Below are positions 7,109 through 17,673 of a stretch of DNA of 64,000 nt, in pieces. Position numbers and translations under genes: made by a program. The DNA lies in contig NZ_BLAD01000037.1 in the NCBI RefSeq assembly GCF_009687845.1, forward strand, positions 79,774 to 143,773, written 5' to 3'. A model generated the notes under the pieces. The model did not search any database, was not told the origin of the DNA, and saw only the letters and a list, made by a program, of their open reading frames with translations. The number at the start of each line of letters is the position of its first letter. Position 1 is the stretch's first letter. Source of the stretch: Acrocarpospora corrugata. Its GTDB lineage: Bacteria > Actinomycetota > Actinomycetes > Streptosporangiales > Streptosporangiaceae.

Positions 7109-10077
7109 CAGCGCACCGCCTCTGGGCTGAGCCGGAACAGGTCGCGCAGCTGGTCGGCGGACAGGTCGGCGAGCCAGTCCTCGCCGCCGCCGACCACGCT
7201 CTCGGCCAGCGCCAGCTTGCGTTCGATCATCTCGTCCACCCGCTCCTCCAGCGTGCCCACACAGATGAACTTCCTGACCTGCACGTTCCGGGTCTGCCCG
7301 ATCCGGAACGCGCGGTCGGTGGCCTGGTTCTCCACCGCCGGGTTCCACCAGCGGTCGATGTGCACGACGTGGTTGGCGGCGGTCAGGTTCAGCCCGACCC
7401 CGGCCGCCTTCAACGACAGCAGGAAGATCATCGGCTCGTCGTCCCGCTGGAAGCGCTCGACCAGCTCGTCCCGCCGCCGCTTGCTCAGGCCGCCGTGCAG
7501 CCAGAGCACCGGCCGGTCCAGCTTGGACTCCAGGTACGGCTGGAGCATCGTGCCGAACTCCGCGTACTGCGTGAAGACCAGCGCCTTGTCGCCCTCTTCC
7601 AGGATCTCCTCGGCCATCTCCTCCAGCCGGGCCAGCTTGCCGGAGCGGCCGTCCAGCCGGGAGCCGTCCTTCAGCAGGTGGGCGGGATGGTTGCAGACCT
7701 GTTTGAGGCGGGTCATGGTGGCCAGCACGTTGCCGCGCCGCTCGATGCCCTCGCTGCTCTCGATCCGGCCCATCATGTCGGCCACCACCGCCTGGTAGAG
7801 GCGGGCCTGCTCGGGGGTGAGCGTGCACCAGACCTTCATCTCCAGCTTGTCCGGCAGGTCGGAGATGATCGTCTTGTCGGTCTTGAGGCGGCGCAGCACG
7901 AACGGCCCGGTGGCCCGGCGCAGCCCCCGCATCGCGTTGTCGTCCCGGCGGGACTCGATCGGGTCCTGGTAGCGGGTCCGGAACGCCCGCGCCGGGCCGA
8001 GCAGCCCCGGATTGCAGAACTCCATGATCGACCACAGCTCGGACAGGTGGTTCTCGACCGGGGTGCCGGTCAGCGCCAGTTTGGTCCTGGCCCGGATCTG
8101 CCGGACCGCCTGGGCCTGCCTGGTCGCACTGTTCTTGATCGCCTGGGCTTCGTCGCAGACGACCCGCTCCCAGCCCTGCCGGGCCAGCGACGGCAGGTCG
8201 CGCAGGGCGGTGCCGTAGGTGGTGATCACCAGGTCGGCGGCCCGGATCGCGTCTGCCAGCTCGGCGTTTCTGTGGCGGGAACCGCCGTGATGGATGTAGA
8301 CGCGCAGGCTGGGCGCGAACCTGGCGGCCTCCTTCTGCCAGTTGTTGATCAGCGACATCGGGCAGACCAGCAGGGTGGCCGGCGGGGTCGCGCCGTCCTC
8401 CCGCTCGGCCAGCATCAGCGAGAGCGTGATGATCGTCTTGCCCAGGCCCATGTCGTCGGCGAGGATCCCGCCGAGGCCGAGCCCCGACAGGAACCCCAGC
8501 CAGGCCAGCCCGCGCTCCTGGTAGGGCCGGAGCACGCCGTTCAGGGTGGCCGGGGTGGGCACGGGGCGCAGCCGGCGTTCGGTCTCGCCGGAGAGCAGGT
8601 CGCCGAGCAGGCCGTCGGCGTCCACCTCGACCAGCGGCAGCTCCTCCGCGCCGCCGAGCACGACCTCGCGGATGACGTCGCCCACGGTCAGCTCGACGAC
8701 CCGCCGATCCTCGACCGCGCGCAGCGCGGCCTTCAGCTGGCGGTCGTCCAGCTCCACCCACTCGCCGCGGACCCGGACCAGCGGCACCTTGAGCCGGGCC
8801 AGCTCGGCCAGTTCGGCCTCGTCGATGACCTGGTCGCCGACGGCCAGGTCCATCCGGAAGTCGACCAGCTCGCGGAGCCCGAGGTTGGGCGGCCCCGGGC
8901 GGGATCGGGTGGTCATCTTCAGGCCCAGCCGGGTCCTGCCCACCCAGGAGGGCAGCACCACGCCGTACCCAGCCGCCTCCAGCAGGGGCGCGGAGTGGCG
9001 CAGGAACGCGAACGCGCCCCTGGTGTCCACGGCCAGCCTGTCCGGGCGTCGCATCCGCAGGGCCCGGTCCAGGTCCGGGTAGAGCCGGACCGCGCGGCGC
9101 AGCCCGGCCCGCAGCAGCTCCTGCGGGTCCGACACGCCGGGGAACTCCGCGCCCGCCCACACTTCCGCCGCCGTGGCCCGCAGATCCGGTTCGTCGGCGG
9201 AGCGCAGCCCGAACTCCACCAGCCACTGGCCGTCCGCCTCCGGCTCAACCAGCCGGAACTCGACCACTACCGGACCGCCGAGCCCTTGCGCCGCCTCAAA
9301 CCACCCGTTCAGCGCCCGCGACAGGTAGAAGGCCTCGACCGGCTCCACCTCGTCCAGCCGCGGGTTCGCGTCGGTGAGCGCCAGCAGCCACCGATCCGCC
9401 AGCGCGCTCTTCCGCCCCGGCCGGTACGCCCCGATCAGCCGCTCAGGAAACGCCTTACGCGCGGTCGAATCCACCAGCTCCGTCAGCGCCCCCAGCAGCA
9501 CCTCACTGGACCGCCCCTCCTCCTCCACGGCCCGGCACACCGGCGGCATCGCCTCCGCCAGCTCCCGGAACCGCGCCGCGTCCGCCCCGGTCAGCACCGG
9601 CCGCCAGCGCGCCTCGTCGGTCGCCAGCCACGGCAGGATGCGCCCCCGCCGGACCAGATCACGCGCGAAATCCCCAACAATCCCGAAATATCGCACCGAA
9701 GGCCCAGGAATCGCGTCGATCCCCTCCGGCGCGTACGGCATGATCGGCACCCGCCACCGCGCCAGCCGCGGATTCCGCACCGTGACATCGGCCCCGAGCT
9801 CCGGCGACGGCACCGGCCCCCGCGCCGAACTGGGCAGCAGCAGCACGACGGATTCGGCCGCCGGCACCGCGAACGGATGGTCCCGGACCTCGGCGCGGGA
9901 GTGCGTGATGAACGGGAGCGTCCCGTCCTCGGCCCACGACGCCAGCCGCCCCCCGGCCCAGATCGCGTGCAGCACCCTCGTCACCACAGCGTTCAAGCTA
10001 GCAGCGACGGCGGAGTGCCCCGGAACCTCCCACCCACCCTCGGTCGTTCCCCTGTTGGCAGTTCGTAGCCAGATCAC
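7108..10077 (-). CDS. SNF2-family DEAD/DEAH-box helicase/translocase
   Basis: The 989-residue protein has a long N-terminal region typical of bacterial SNF2 helicases and a C-terminal two-lobe ATPase. Motif I is DDMGLGKTIITL (about residue 543), motif II is VCDEAQAIKN (about 640), motif III is LTGTPVENHLSELWSIMEF, and motifs V/VI are KAAGVGLNLTAANHVVHIDR and WWNPAVENQATDRAFRIGQ. Such RapA-like enzymes translocate on double-stranded DNA or remodel protein-DNA complexes. The GTG at 10077 has no good ribosome site and lies only 38 bp from the likely start of the divergent gene. A later start (for example TTG or GTG codons near 9984-9996) is quite possible. A 79-residue gene follows with a one-base overlap. 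The cellular target is unknown. Confidence 0.9.
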   Translation of the reverse strand: MIWLRTANRGTTEGGWEVPGHSAVAASLNAVVTRVLHAIWAGGRLASWAEDGTLPFITHSRAEVRDHPFAVPAAESVVLLLPSSARGPVPSPELGADVTVRNPRLARWRVPIMPYAPEGIDAIPGPSVRYFGIVGDFARDLVRRGRILPWLATDEARWRPVLTGADAARFRELAEAMPPVCRAVEEEGRSSEVLLGALTELVDSTARKAFPERLIGAYRPGRKSALADRWLLALTDANPRLDEVEPVEAFYLSRALNGWFEAAQGLGGPVVVEFRLVEPEADGQWLVEFGLRSADEPDLRATAAEVWAGAEFPGVSDPQELLRAGLRRAVRLYPDLDRALRMRRPDRLAVDTRGAFAFLRHSAPLLEAAGYGVVLPSWVGRTRLGLKMTTRSRPGPPNLGLRELVDFRMDLAVGDQVIDEAELAELARLKVPLVRVRGEWVELDDRQLKAALRAVEDRRVVELTVGDVIREVVLGGAEELPLVEVDADGLLGDLLSGETERRLRPVPTPATLNGVLRPYQERGLAWLGFLSGLGLGGILADDMGLGKTIITLSLMLAEREDGATPPATLLVCPMSLINNWQKEAARFAPSLRVYIHHGGSRHRNAELADAIRAADLVITTYGTALRDLPSLARQGWERVVCDEAQAIKNSATRQAQAVRQIRARTKLALTGTPVENHLSELWSIMEFCNPGLLGPARAFRTRYQDPIESRRDDNAMRGLRRATGPFVLRRLKTDKTIISDLPDKLEMKVWCTLTPEQARLYQAVVADMMGRIESSEGIERRGNVLATMTRLKQVCNHPAHLLKDGSRLDGRSGKLARLEEMAEEILEEGDKALVFTQYAEFGTMLQPYLESKLDRPVLWLHGGLSKRRRDELVERFQRDDEPMIFLLSLKAAGVGLNLTAANHVVHIDRWWNPAVENQATDRAFRIGQTRNVQVRKFICVGTLEERVDEMIERKLALAESVVGGGEDWLADLSADQLRDLFRLSPEAVR

Positions 10078-10115
10078 CCTGGCGGGCCATGTCGGCTATT
10101 GAAAGGATCCGCCCT

Positions 10116-11900
10116 GTGATCCAGTTCTCCCTGGTGCCGATGTCGCTGCGCCGGCGGTTCAAGATAGAGGCGCTCCTCGCCCAAGATGAGGAGAGCGACC
10201 TCTACCTCGCCCAGCCCAGAAACGGCGAGCTGCTCGGACCGGTGGCGCTCCGCGTCTACCAGGCGGGCCGCTGGCTCGACGAGGACCTGCTGGCGAAGCT
10301 GACCGGGCAGCCGCCGGCCGGTCTGATCGCCTACGGGCGGGCGGGTTCCGGCGACGGCGACGTGCCGTGGCTGGTCCAGACGCACCTGCCCGGGGGCTCG
10401 CTGCGCTCCCTGATGACCGGCGAGCCGTGGAACGAGGAACGGACCAGGGAGGTCGTCGCCTCGATCGCCGCGCTGGCCGCCGAATGGCGGGCCGTCACCG
10501 GCCAGGAACTCCCCGACGTCCGCCCCGAGGACCTGCTGGCCGGCGGCTTCGAGCCGCTCACCCTCGTCCTCGGCCTGATCCCGCGCCCCGTCCGGTACGG
10601 CTGGTCCCAGCCGCCGCCCCCGGACAGCGTCGCCGGCGGCCAGGACCTCTGGTGGTCGCTCGGCGTCATCGTGCACGAACTCCTCACCGGGCGGCCGCCC
10701 CGGTTCGAGCCGGGCGACCCGGCCGTCGACCTCGGGGACACCGACCTCGACGCCGGACTCGGGCGCTGGCAGCACCTGCTGGGCGGCCTGCTCACCGTCG
10801 ACCCGGCCGCCCGCTGGACGGGCCGCGAAGTCGCCGTCTGGCTGGCCGGCGGCACCCCCGCCGTGACCCCCGACCGGGTGCCGGGCCCGATCACCTTCGA
10901 AGGCCGCGAGCACCGCACCCCGGCCGCCCTGATCACCCACATGACCGCGCACCCCGCCGACACCGAACGCTGGTGGCTGAACGGCGGCGACGTGCTGCTG
11001 GTCAACTGGCTCGACCTGGACGTCGCCGACAGGACCCTGGACCGGTCGCTGCTGGACGCCACGCCCCCGCTCGTCCTGACCGGCCTGGCCGCCACTCACA
11101 TCCCGGCCAGGCGGCCCAGGTACCGCGGCTTCGCGGTGGACGCCGACGGGCTGATCGAGCTGGCCGGCGGCGACTCGACCGGGCACCTCGTGCTGGCCGA
11201 GGTCGTCTCCACCGGGGCGCTGGCGCACGCCGCCCGGCACCGCTGCGAACATCGGGCCTGCCACGCGGGCGGCTTCGACGGGTGCCGGGAACTGACCCGG
11301 GTGCTCACCGACCTGCCGATCATCCTGGCCCAGGCCCGCGACGTGCTCGACCAGATGCGCGAGCGGACCGGCGAGATCGCCGCCAGGGAGTGGAACCGCG
11401 GCGTCGCGGTCGCCGTGCAGACCACCCTCGACCCGGCCAGCGTCCGCGCCCACCGGCGCAGGCTCAGGCTGGCCGGGATCTCCTCGCTGGGCCGGGGCGG
11501 GCCCGCCTGGGTCGGCTGGTGGCGGGAGCAGCGCAGGTACGCCCTGGACGGCCGGGTCGACGAGCTCGCCACCCGGGTCGCGCTGATGATCGTCGTGCTG
11601 CTCACGGCCGGAGCCGAGACGCTCGGCAAGCAGCTGGCCGACGAGAACAAGCAGGAGATGCTCCGCCGCCGTGACCAGGCCACCGACCAGGGCCGCGCGC
11701 TGCTGGCCCGGGGGCGGGAAGGCGCGCTCACCCTGCTCGGCGAGGTGCGGGTGCGGGGGCCGATCCTGTTCCGGCGGCTCATGCTGCTGCTGATGGACGG
11801 GGGAGACAAGGCCCGCGCGGGCTCCAAGGTCCTCAGGTCCCGGCTGCGGAACCGGTACGCGCGCTACCAGCACGACCGCCGTACCAAGATCAGGTCTTGA
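10116..11900 (+). CDS. Degenerate protein kinase-like protein (pseudokinase)
   Basis: GTG 10116 is preferred over ATG 10089 because GAAAGGA lies 8 bp upstream; this gives 594 residues. The N-terminal 250 residues have the outline of a Ser/Thr kinase: ESDLYLA at the glycine-rich-loop position, VALRVYQ where the VAIK lysine would sit (lysine replaced by arginine), and LWWSLGVIVHELLTGRPPRF matching the DxWSLGxxxxEllTGrpPF segment. I see no HRD and no DFG motif, so catalysis is doubtful. The C-terminal half is not recognised. It contains two cysteine/histidine-containing stretches (RHRCEHRACHAGGFDGC) that could bind metal, and a basic tail. It is divergent from the SNF2 gene and overlaps the methyltransferase end by 11 bp. 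A scaffold or signalling role is a guess. Confidence 0.72.
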   Translation: MIQFSLVPMSLRRRFKIEALLAQDEESDLYLAQPRNGELLGPVALRVYQAGRWLDEDLLAKLTGQPPAGLIAYGRAGSGDGDVPWLVQTHLPGGSLRSLMTGEPWNEERTREVVASIAALAAEWRAVTGQELPDVRPEDLLAGGFEPLTLVLGLIPRPVRYGWSQPPPPDSVAGGQDLWWSLGVIVHELLTGRPPRFEPGDPAVDLGDTDLDAGLGRWQHLLGGLLTVDPAARWTGREVAVWLAGGTPAVTPDRVPGPITFEGREHRTPAALITHMTAHPADTERWWLNGGDVLLVNWLDLDVADRTLDRSLLDATPPLVLTGLAATHIPARRPRYRGFAVDADGLIELAGGDSTGHLVLAEVVSTGALAHAARHRCEHRACHAGGFDGCRELTRVLTDLPIILAQARDVLDQMRERTGEIAAREWNRGVAVAVQTTLDPASVRAHRRRLRLAGISSLGRGGPAWVGWWREQRRYALDGRVDELATRVALMIVVLLTAGAETLGKQLADENKQEMLRRRDQATDQGRALLARGREGALTLLGEVRVRGPILFRRLMLLLMDGGDKARAGSKVLRSRLRNRYARYQHDRRTKIRS

Positions 11901-12684
11901 CGCCGACGGCGCCCAGCATCGGGACGTCGGGGTCGCACGGCAGGGTCAGCTCGTCCGGCCGCCACCGGCGGACGCCCACCAGGCCGGGTTCGGCCAGGGT
12001 GAGCCCGGCGAAGAACTCCGCGATCGCGGCGGGGGAGCGGGGCACGGCGGGGGCGCTGGCGCGTTCGTAGATGAACTCCAGCGGCAGCAGCGACGGCTCC
12101 CGCCGGGCGTGCGAGATCACCAGGCAGGAGCCGGGCGGCAGGCCCGCCATCAGGGCGGCCACCGCCTGGTGCGGCTCGGCCGAGTCCGGCAGGTGGTGCA
12201 GCAGCGAGGTCAGCAGCACCGCCACCGGCTGGGACAGGTCGAACAGGTCCCTGACCTGCTCGTCGGCCAGCAGGTCGCCCGGTTTGCGGATGTCCCCGGC
12301 GATCGCCCTGGTCCGCGGGTCCCTGGCCAGCAGGGCGCGGGCGTGCGCCAGCACCACCGGGTCGTTGTCGGCGTAGATCACCCGAGCGTCCGGGCCGGCC
12401 CGGCGCGCCATCTCGTGCGTGTTGTCCCGGGACGGCAGGCCGACGCCGACGTCCAGGAACTGGCGGATGCCGCGCTCCCCGGCCAGGAAGGCGATCGCGC
12501 GGGCCGCGAACCGGCGGTTGGCCCAGGCGGTCTCCCGGGTCAGCGGCACCCGGCGGAGCACCTCGTCGGCGCAGGCCCGGTCGATCAGGGTGTTGTCCTT
12601 GCCGCCGAGATAGTAGTCGTGCATCCGGGCCACGTTCGGCCTTCTGACGTCGATTCCCCCAGGCAGCGGCGGAAGTGGGGGCAT
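11890..12684 (-). CDS. SAM-dependent methyltransferase, DUF574 (Methyltransf_19) family
   Basis: The 264-residue protein shows the hallmarks of the actinobacterial DUF574 family: PNVARMHDYYLGGKDN near the N-terminus, ANRRFAARA, FLDVGVGLPSRDNTHE (SAM loop) and VIYADNDPVVLAHARALL. ATG 12684 gives the usual family length and begins just before GGIDVRRPNVARMHDYY. An upstream GTG at 12741 would add 19 residues of poor quality. Members are very numerous in actinomycetes, often near XRE regulators as here, but their substrate is unknown. The structure class is sure, the role is not. Confidence 0.88.
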   Translation of the reverse strand: MPPLPPLPGGIDVRRPNVARMHDYYLGGKDNTLIDRACADEVLRRVPLTRETAWANRRFAARAIAFLAGERGIRQFLDVGVGLPSRDNTHEMARRAGPDARVIYADNDPVVLAHARALLARDPRTRAIAGDIRKPGDLLADEQVRDLFDLSQPVAVLLTSLLHHLPDSAEPHQAVAALMAGLPPGSCLVISHARREPSLLPLEFIYERASAPAVPRSPAAIAEFFAGLTLAEPGLVGVRRWRPDELTLPCDPDVPMLGAVGVKT

Positions 12685-12708
12685 CCGGAATTTCACGTCC
12701 CTAGAAAA

Positions 12709-12719
12709 GGGGATTCCCC
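12709..12719. repeat. Short palindrome GGGGATTCCCC upstream of the methyltransferase
   Basis: The 11-bp near-perfect palindrome lies 25 bp upstream of the proposed methyltransferase start, followed by another AGGGG half. It could be an operator or a leader hairpin. Nothing else supports a role. Confidence 0.3.
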
Positions 12720-12761
12720 CTGATTCAGGGGTAGCCCGCACGGGTGGCCACTCAGGGACGT

Positions 12762-13097
12762 TCAGGTATCAAGCGGAACCACATAGACATTCGCGAACCA
12801 GGTCCGTACCGACGCGGCGTGCAGATGCCCGGAAATGCCGCGATCGCCTTCCACGGCCATCACCGCGTGAATATGCGGATCGCCGCCGACGATCTCCCCG
12901 GTGCCGGTCATCTCCGCCGGAAAGTCATAGTCGGTAACGATGTCCTTGGTCGCGTCGTGCGCCGGCATGGTGGAGATGCGGAACGAATCCACGCCGCCGA
13001 TCAGGGAGACGATCGCGCCGCGGGTGACGCCCAGTTCGGCCAGCCTGGCGCGCAGGGTCGCCACCAGTTCGCCGTTCTTGATTTCGATCAGATGCAA
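12762..13097 (-). CDS. PPC/DUF296 domain protein
   Basis: This 111-residue protein is a single PPC (plants and prokaryotes conserved, DUF296) domain. GAIVSLIGGVDSFRISTMPA in the first half and VGGDPHIHAVMAVEGDRGISGHL in the second carry the family's conserved histidine-containing GxxHxH-like segment. Bacterial PPC proteins form trimers with a putative metal or ligand site. In plants the domain is coupled to AT-hooks. TTG 13097 is chosen because GGAG lies about 9 bp upstream and because homologous sequence begins there. It overlaps the XRE gene stop by 10 bp, so the two are co-translated. The link to a regulator suggests a ligand-sensing or DNA-associated role, which is inference. Confidence 0.8.
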   Translation of the reverse strand: MHLIEIKNGELVATLRARLAELGVTRGAIVSLIGGVDSFRISTMPAHDATKDIVTDYDFPAEMTGTGEIVGGDPHIHAVMAVEGDRGISGHLHAASVRTWFANVYVVPLDT

Positions 13098-13867
13098 GGG
13101 TCCACTCCGTTGAGGATCATGCCGATGGTGCGGATGTTCTCCGGGATCGGTTCGGAACGCAGCGCGGCCCGCAGCGCCGAGGTGGTCTCCTCGGCCGGGT
13201 GGTCGCGCAGCAGCAGCGCGGAACACCAGCGCGCGCCCGCGTCCCGGGGGTTGTAGAGCTCCCTGATCAGGGCCTGCGGGCTGGTGCCGACCCGGCCGCC
13301 GACCGCGCTCAGGTAGAGGTCGCGGACCTCGCGGTCGCGGCGCAGGGCGTGCGCCGCGGAGTCGATCAGGTCGGGCTTCGCCGACTTGGCGACGATGCCG
13401 CAGGCGTTCACCCGGAGCACCGCCGGGCCGTCGTCCAGCCAGCGCGCCAGCTGCCGCTCGCTGCCCGCGTCGGAGGCGGCGAAGTGTGAGATGAGCAGGT
13501 CGGTCTCGTGCGAGGTCTGCACGGTGGCCAGCACCCCCGCGTCGCCCCCCGCGATCGACGACACGATCTCGGCGGCCGAATCCCGGTTCAGCGCCGGCCC
13601 CAGCGGGGCGAGCGCGCCGATGGCCGCGGAGACCACGAACGTGCGCCGCTTCAATTGCCCGGACTCCAGCACACTCACATCCACGCCCAGCGCGCGCGCC
13701 AGATGCGGAAGCCAGAAGGTGGGATAACGCTTCCCGTTCTCCCAGCGCGACACCATCTCACGAGTAACCGTAGAACGTCCGGAAATATCACAACAAAGGC
13801 GTGCAAGCTCGGCTTGCGATATTCCGGCGGCTTCCCGGAGGTCTTTGAGCAGGGGACCGATCGCCAC
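13088..13867 (-). CDS. XRE-family helix-turn-helix transcriptional regulator
   Basis: The 259-residue protein opens with a Cro/CI-type HTH (ISQAELARLC, then TVTREMVSRWENGKRYPTFW, residues about 16-55). The C-terminal part of about 180 residues includes several alpha-helical alanine/leucine-rich stretches, like the sensor halves of actinobacterial XRE proteins. The start is a GTG. It forms a two-gene operon with the PPC-domain gene through a 10-bp overlap. Its ligand and target are not visible. A 172-bp gap with a strong hairpin separates it from the cellulase gene upstream. Confidence 0.85.
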   Translation of the reverse strand: MAIGPLLKDLREAAGISQAELARLCCDISGRSTVTREMVSRWENGKRYPTFWLPHLARALGVDVSVLESGQLKRRTFVVSAAIGALAPLGPALNRDSAAEIVSSIAGGDAGVLATVQTSHETDLLISHFAASDAGSERQLARWLDDGPAVLRVNACGIVAKSAKPDLIDSAAHALRRDREVRDLYLSAVGGRVGTSPQALIRELYNPRDAGARWCSALLLRDHPAEETTSALRAALRSEPIPENIRTIGMILNGVDPCI

Positions 13868-13988
13868 AAATCAGATCGTACGCCGCAAGGGCTGCCGGTG
13901 GCTTTGGAAAAAGAAAGGGTCCGGGGAGGACATGGGTCAGGCATGCCCGCCCCGGACCGGGAGGGTCGGGCCCGGAGGGACCCAGGGG

Positions 13989-14029
13989 GCCCGCCTCCCC
14001 CAGAGGGGTCCTTCTGGGGGAAGGCGGGC
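13989..14029 (-). terminator. Strong hairpin downstream of the GH9 cellulase gene
   Basis: GCCCGCC-TCCCCCAGA pairs with TCTGGGGGAAGGCGGGC to give a 16-bp stem with one bulge, starting 11 bp after the GH9 stop codon. There is no clear U-tract, as is common for high-GC actinomycete terminators. Confidence 0.6.
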
Positions 14030-14039
14030 GGCTCGGAGG

Positions 14040-16523
<2,484 letters not shown>

Positions 16524-17384
16524 CTAGCCGTTCTGGTCGAGCGCGGTGACTCGCCGCGCGGCCTCGTCGTCGGCCTCGGTGGCGTTGAGGGAGCTGGAGA
16601 AGTAGAAGACGCCGCCGCCGGTGGCCGAGAGGGTGAACCTGGCGGCGCCGCCGGCGTTGTCGGCGTCCTGGGCCGCCGAGACGGCGACGTTCTGGGCGAT
16701 GTTCCAGGTGGCGGGGGTGAACGTCAGCGTGGTCGGGGACGCGGACAGGTCGGCGTCACCCCCGCTCGTCTTGGTGACCGTCACCGTCACGTTGGAGTTG
16801 GGCCGCAGGGACAGCTTCACCCCGGCGGTGGCGCTGCCGCCCTCCGGCACCGCCAGCGACGTCGGGGTCACCGCGACGTAACCGTCCGGCTGGAGCGTGG
16901 GGGTGGGGGTCGGCGACGGGCTGGGCGACGGCGTTCCGCCGCAGGTCACGCCGTTCACCTTGAAGCCGGCCGGCTTCGGGTTGCTCCCGGTCCAGGTGCC
17001 GTTGAAGCCGAGGCCGGCCGTCGCGTTCGTGCCCAGGGCGCCGTTCCACGGCATGTTGGTGGCGGTCACGCCGGCGCCGGACTGCGTCCAGTTGGCGGCC
17101 CAGCCCTGGGTCAGCCGCTGGCTGCCCGGGAAGGCGAAGGTGAGCGACCAGGCGGAGATCGGGTCTCCGGTGTTCCGTATCGTGACAGCGGCGCTGAACC
17201 CACCCTGACCTGGGCCGGAAGTCCAGTCGGTGGAGGTGTAGGCGACGTCGCAGGCGACGGCGGCGGACGCGGGCGACTGGGCCAGGCCGGTCATGGCACC
17301 GGCGCACAACGTGATCACGGCAGCCCACACCGCGCGTCTCCGCCGACGTGGGAGCGCTCCCGTAGCAAGAGCTCTTTTGTGCAT
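16524..17384 (-). CDS. Secreted cellulose-binding (CBM2) protein with Calx-beta-like domain, no catalytic domain
   Basis: The ATG at 17384 is the natural start; it precedes a signal peptide with a basic head (PRRRRRAVWAAVI) and a cleavage region SPASA. The 286-residue product has a CBM2 (about residues 43-145, CDVAYTSTDWTSGPGQGGF to VNGVTCGG), a short PSPSPTPTPT linker and a Calx-beta-like module (GYVAVTPTSLAVPEGGSA to FYFSSSLNATEADDE). The protein then stops within 13 residues. This module normally sits between a CBM and a catalytic domain, so the protein may be a truncated enzyme or a genuine non-catalytic cellulose binder. A CelR-type palindrome lies upstream and a second overlaps its signal-peptide codons. 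It is followed by the GH9 gene. Confidence 0.85.
   Translation of the reverse strand: MHKRALATGALPRRRRRAVWAAVITLCAGAMTGLAQSPASAAVACDVAYTSTDWTSGPGQGGFSAAVTIRNTGDPISAWSLTFAFPGSQRLTQGWAANWTQSGAGVTATNMPWNGALGTNATAGLGFNGTWTGSNPKPAGFKVNGVTCGGTPSPSPSPTPTPTLQPDGYVAVTPTSLAVPEGGSATAGVKLSLRPNSNVTVTVTKTSGGDADLSASPTTLTFTPATWNIAQNVAVSAAQDADNAGGAARFTLSATGGGVFYFSSSLNATEADDEAARRVTALDQNG
17349..17362. promoter_or_regulatory. CelR-type operator, 13/14 match, inside the 5' coding region
   Basis: TGGGAGCGCTCCCG differs at one base from the 14-bp CelR operator TGGGAGCGCTCCCA known from Thermobifida fusca. It lies 23 bp inside the CBM2-protein gene, 129 bp from the perfect upstream copy. Confidence 0.7.
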
Positions 17385-17477
17385 CAGAGAAGGTTCTCCA
17401 AAGTGCGTCGGGGCGCATCGGACGGGAAAACCCTCTTCGCGCCGACGCTGATCGAAGTCCAACTGGCCTTGCTAACA

Positions 17478-17491
17478 TGGGAGCGCTCCCA
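17478..17491. promoter_or_regulatory. Perfect CelR-type operator
   Basis: TGGGAGCGCTCCCA is a perfect 14-bp palindrome identical to the Thermobifida fusca CelR site, where a LacI-family repressor is released by cellobiose. It lies 94 bp upstream of the CBM2-protein start codon. Confidence 0.85.
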
Positions 17492-17618
17492 CATATGAAT
17501 TGTCGGGAGTGCCTCAGTGATGTCAATCGATCGCCGCCGAACATTCCCGCCGCCGACCGGGCGGCGTACCCCGGACTGGTCTTTTACCGGGAGCCCCGGC
17601 AGACCGGCTTTTTGCGGG

Positions 17619-17633
17619 ACTGAAACTTTCAGT
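17619..17633. promoter_or_regulatory. Perfect palindrome upstream of the acyl-CoA dehydrogenase gene
   Basis: ACTGAAA-C-TTTCAGT is a perfect 7-1-7 inverted repeat 40 bp before the start codon, a position and symmetry expected of a dimeric (for example TetR-type) repressor site. It also resembles the promoter-proximal operators common before acyl-CoA dehydrogenase genes. The regulator is not identified. Confidence 0.5.
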
Positions 17634-17673
17634 TGTTACCCATGGGTTTCGCCTCTGTGAACGGATCGACACC

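Noticed and set aside
7360..10068. Plus-strand open frame of 902 codons opposite the SNF2 gene
   Set aside because: The helicase motifs are on the minus strand; this frame has no domain and is rich in Q, R and G.
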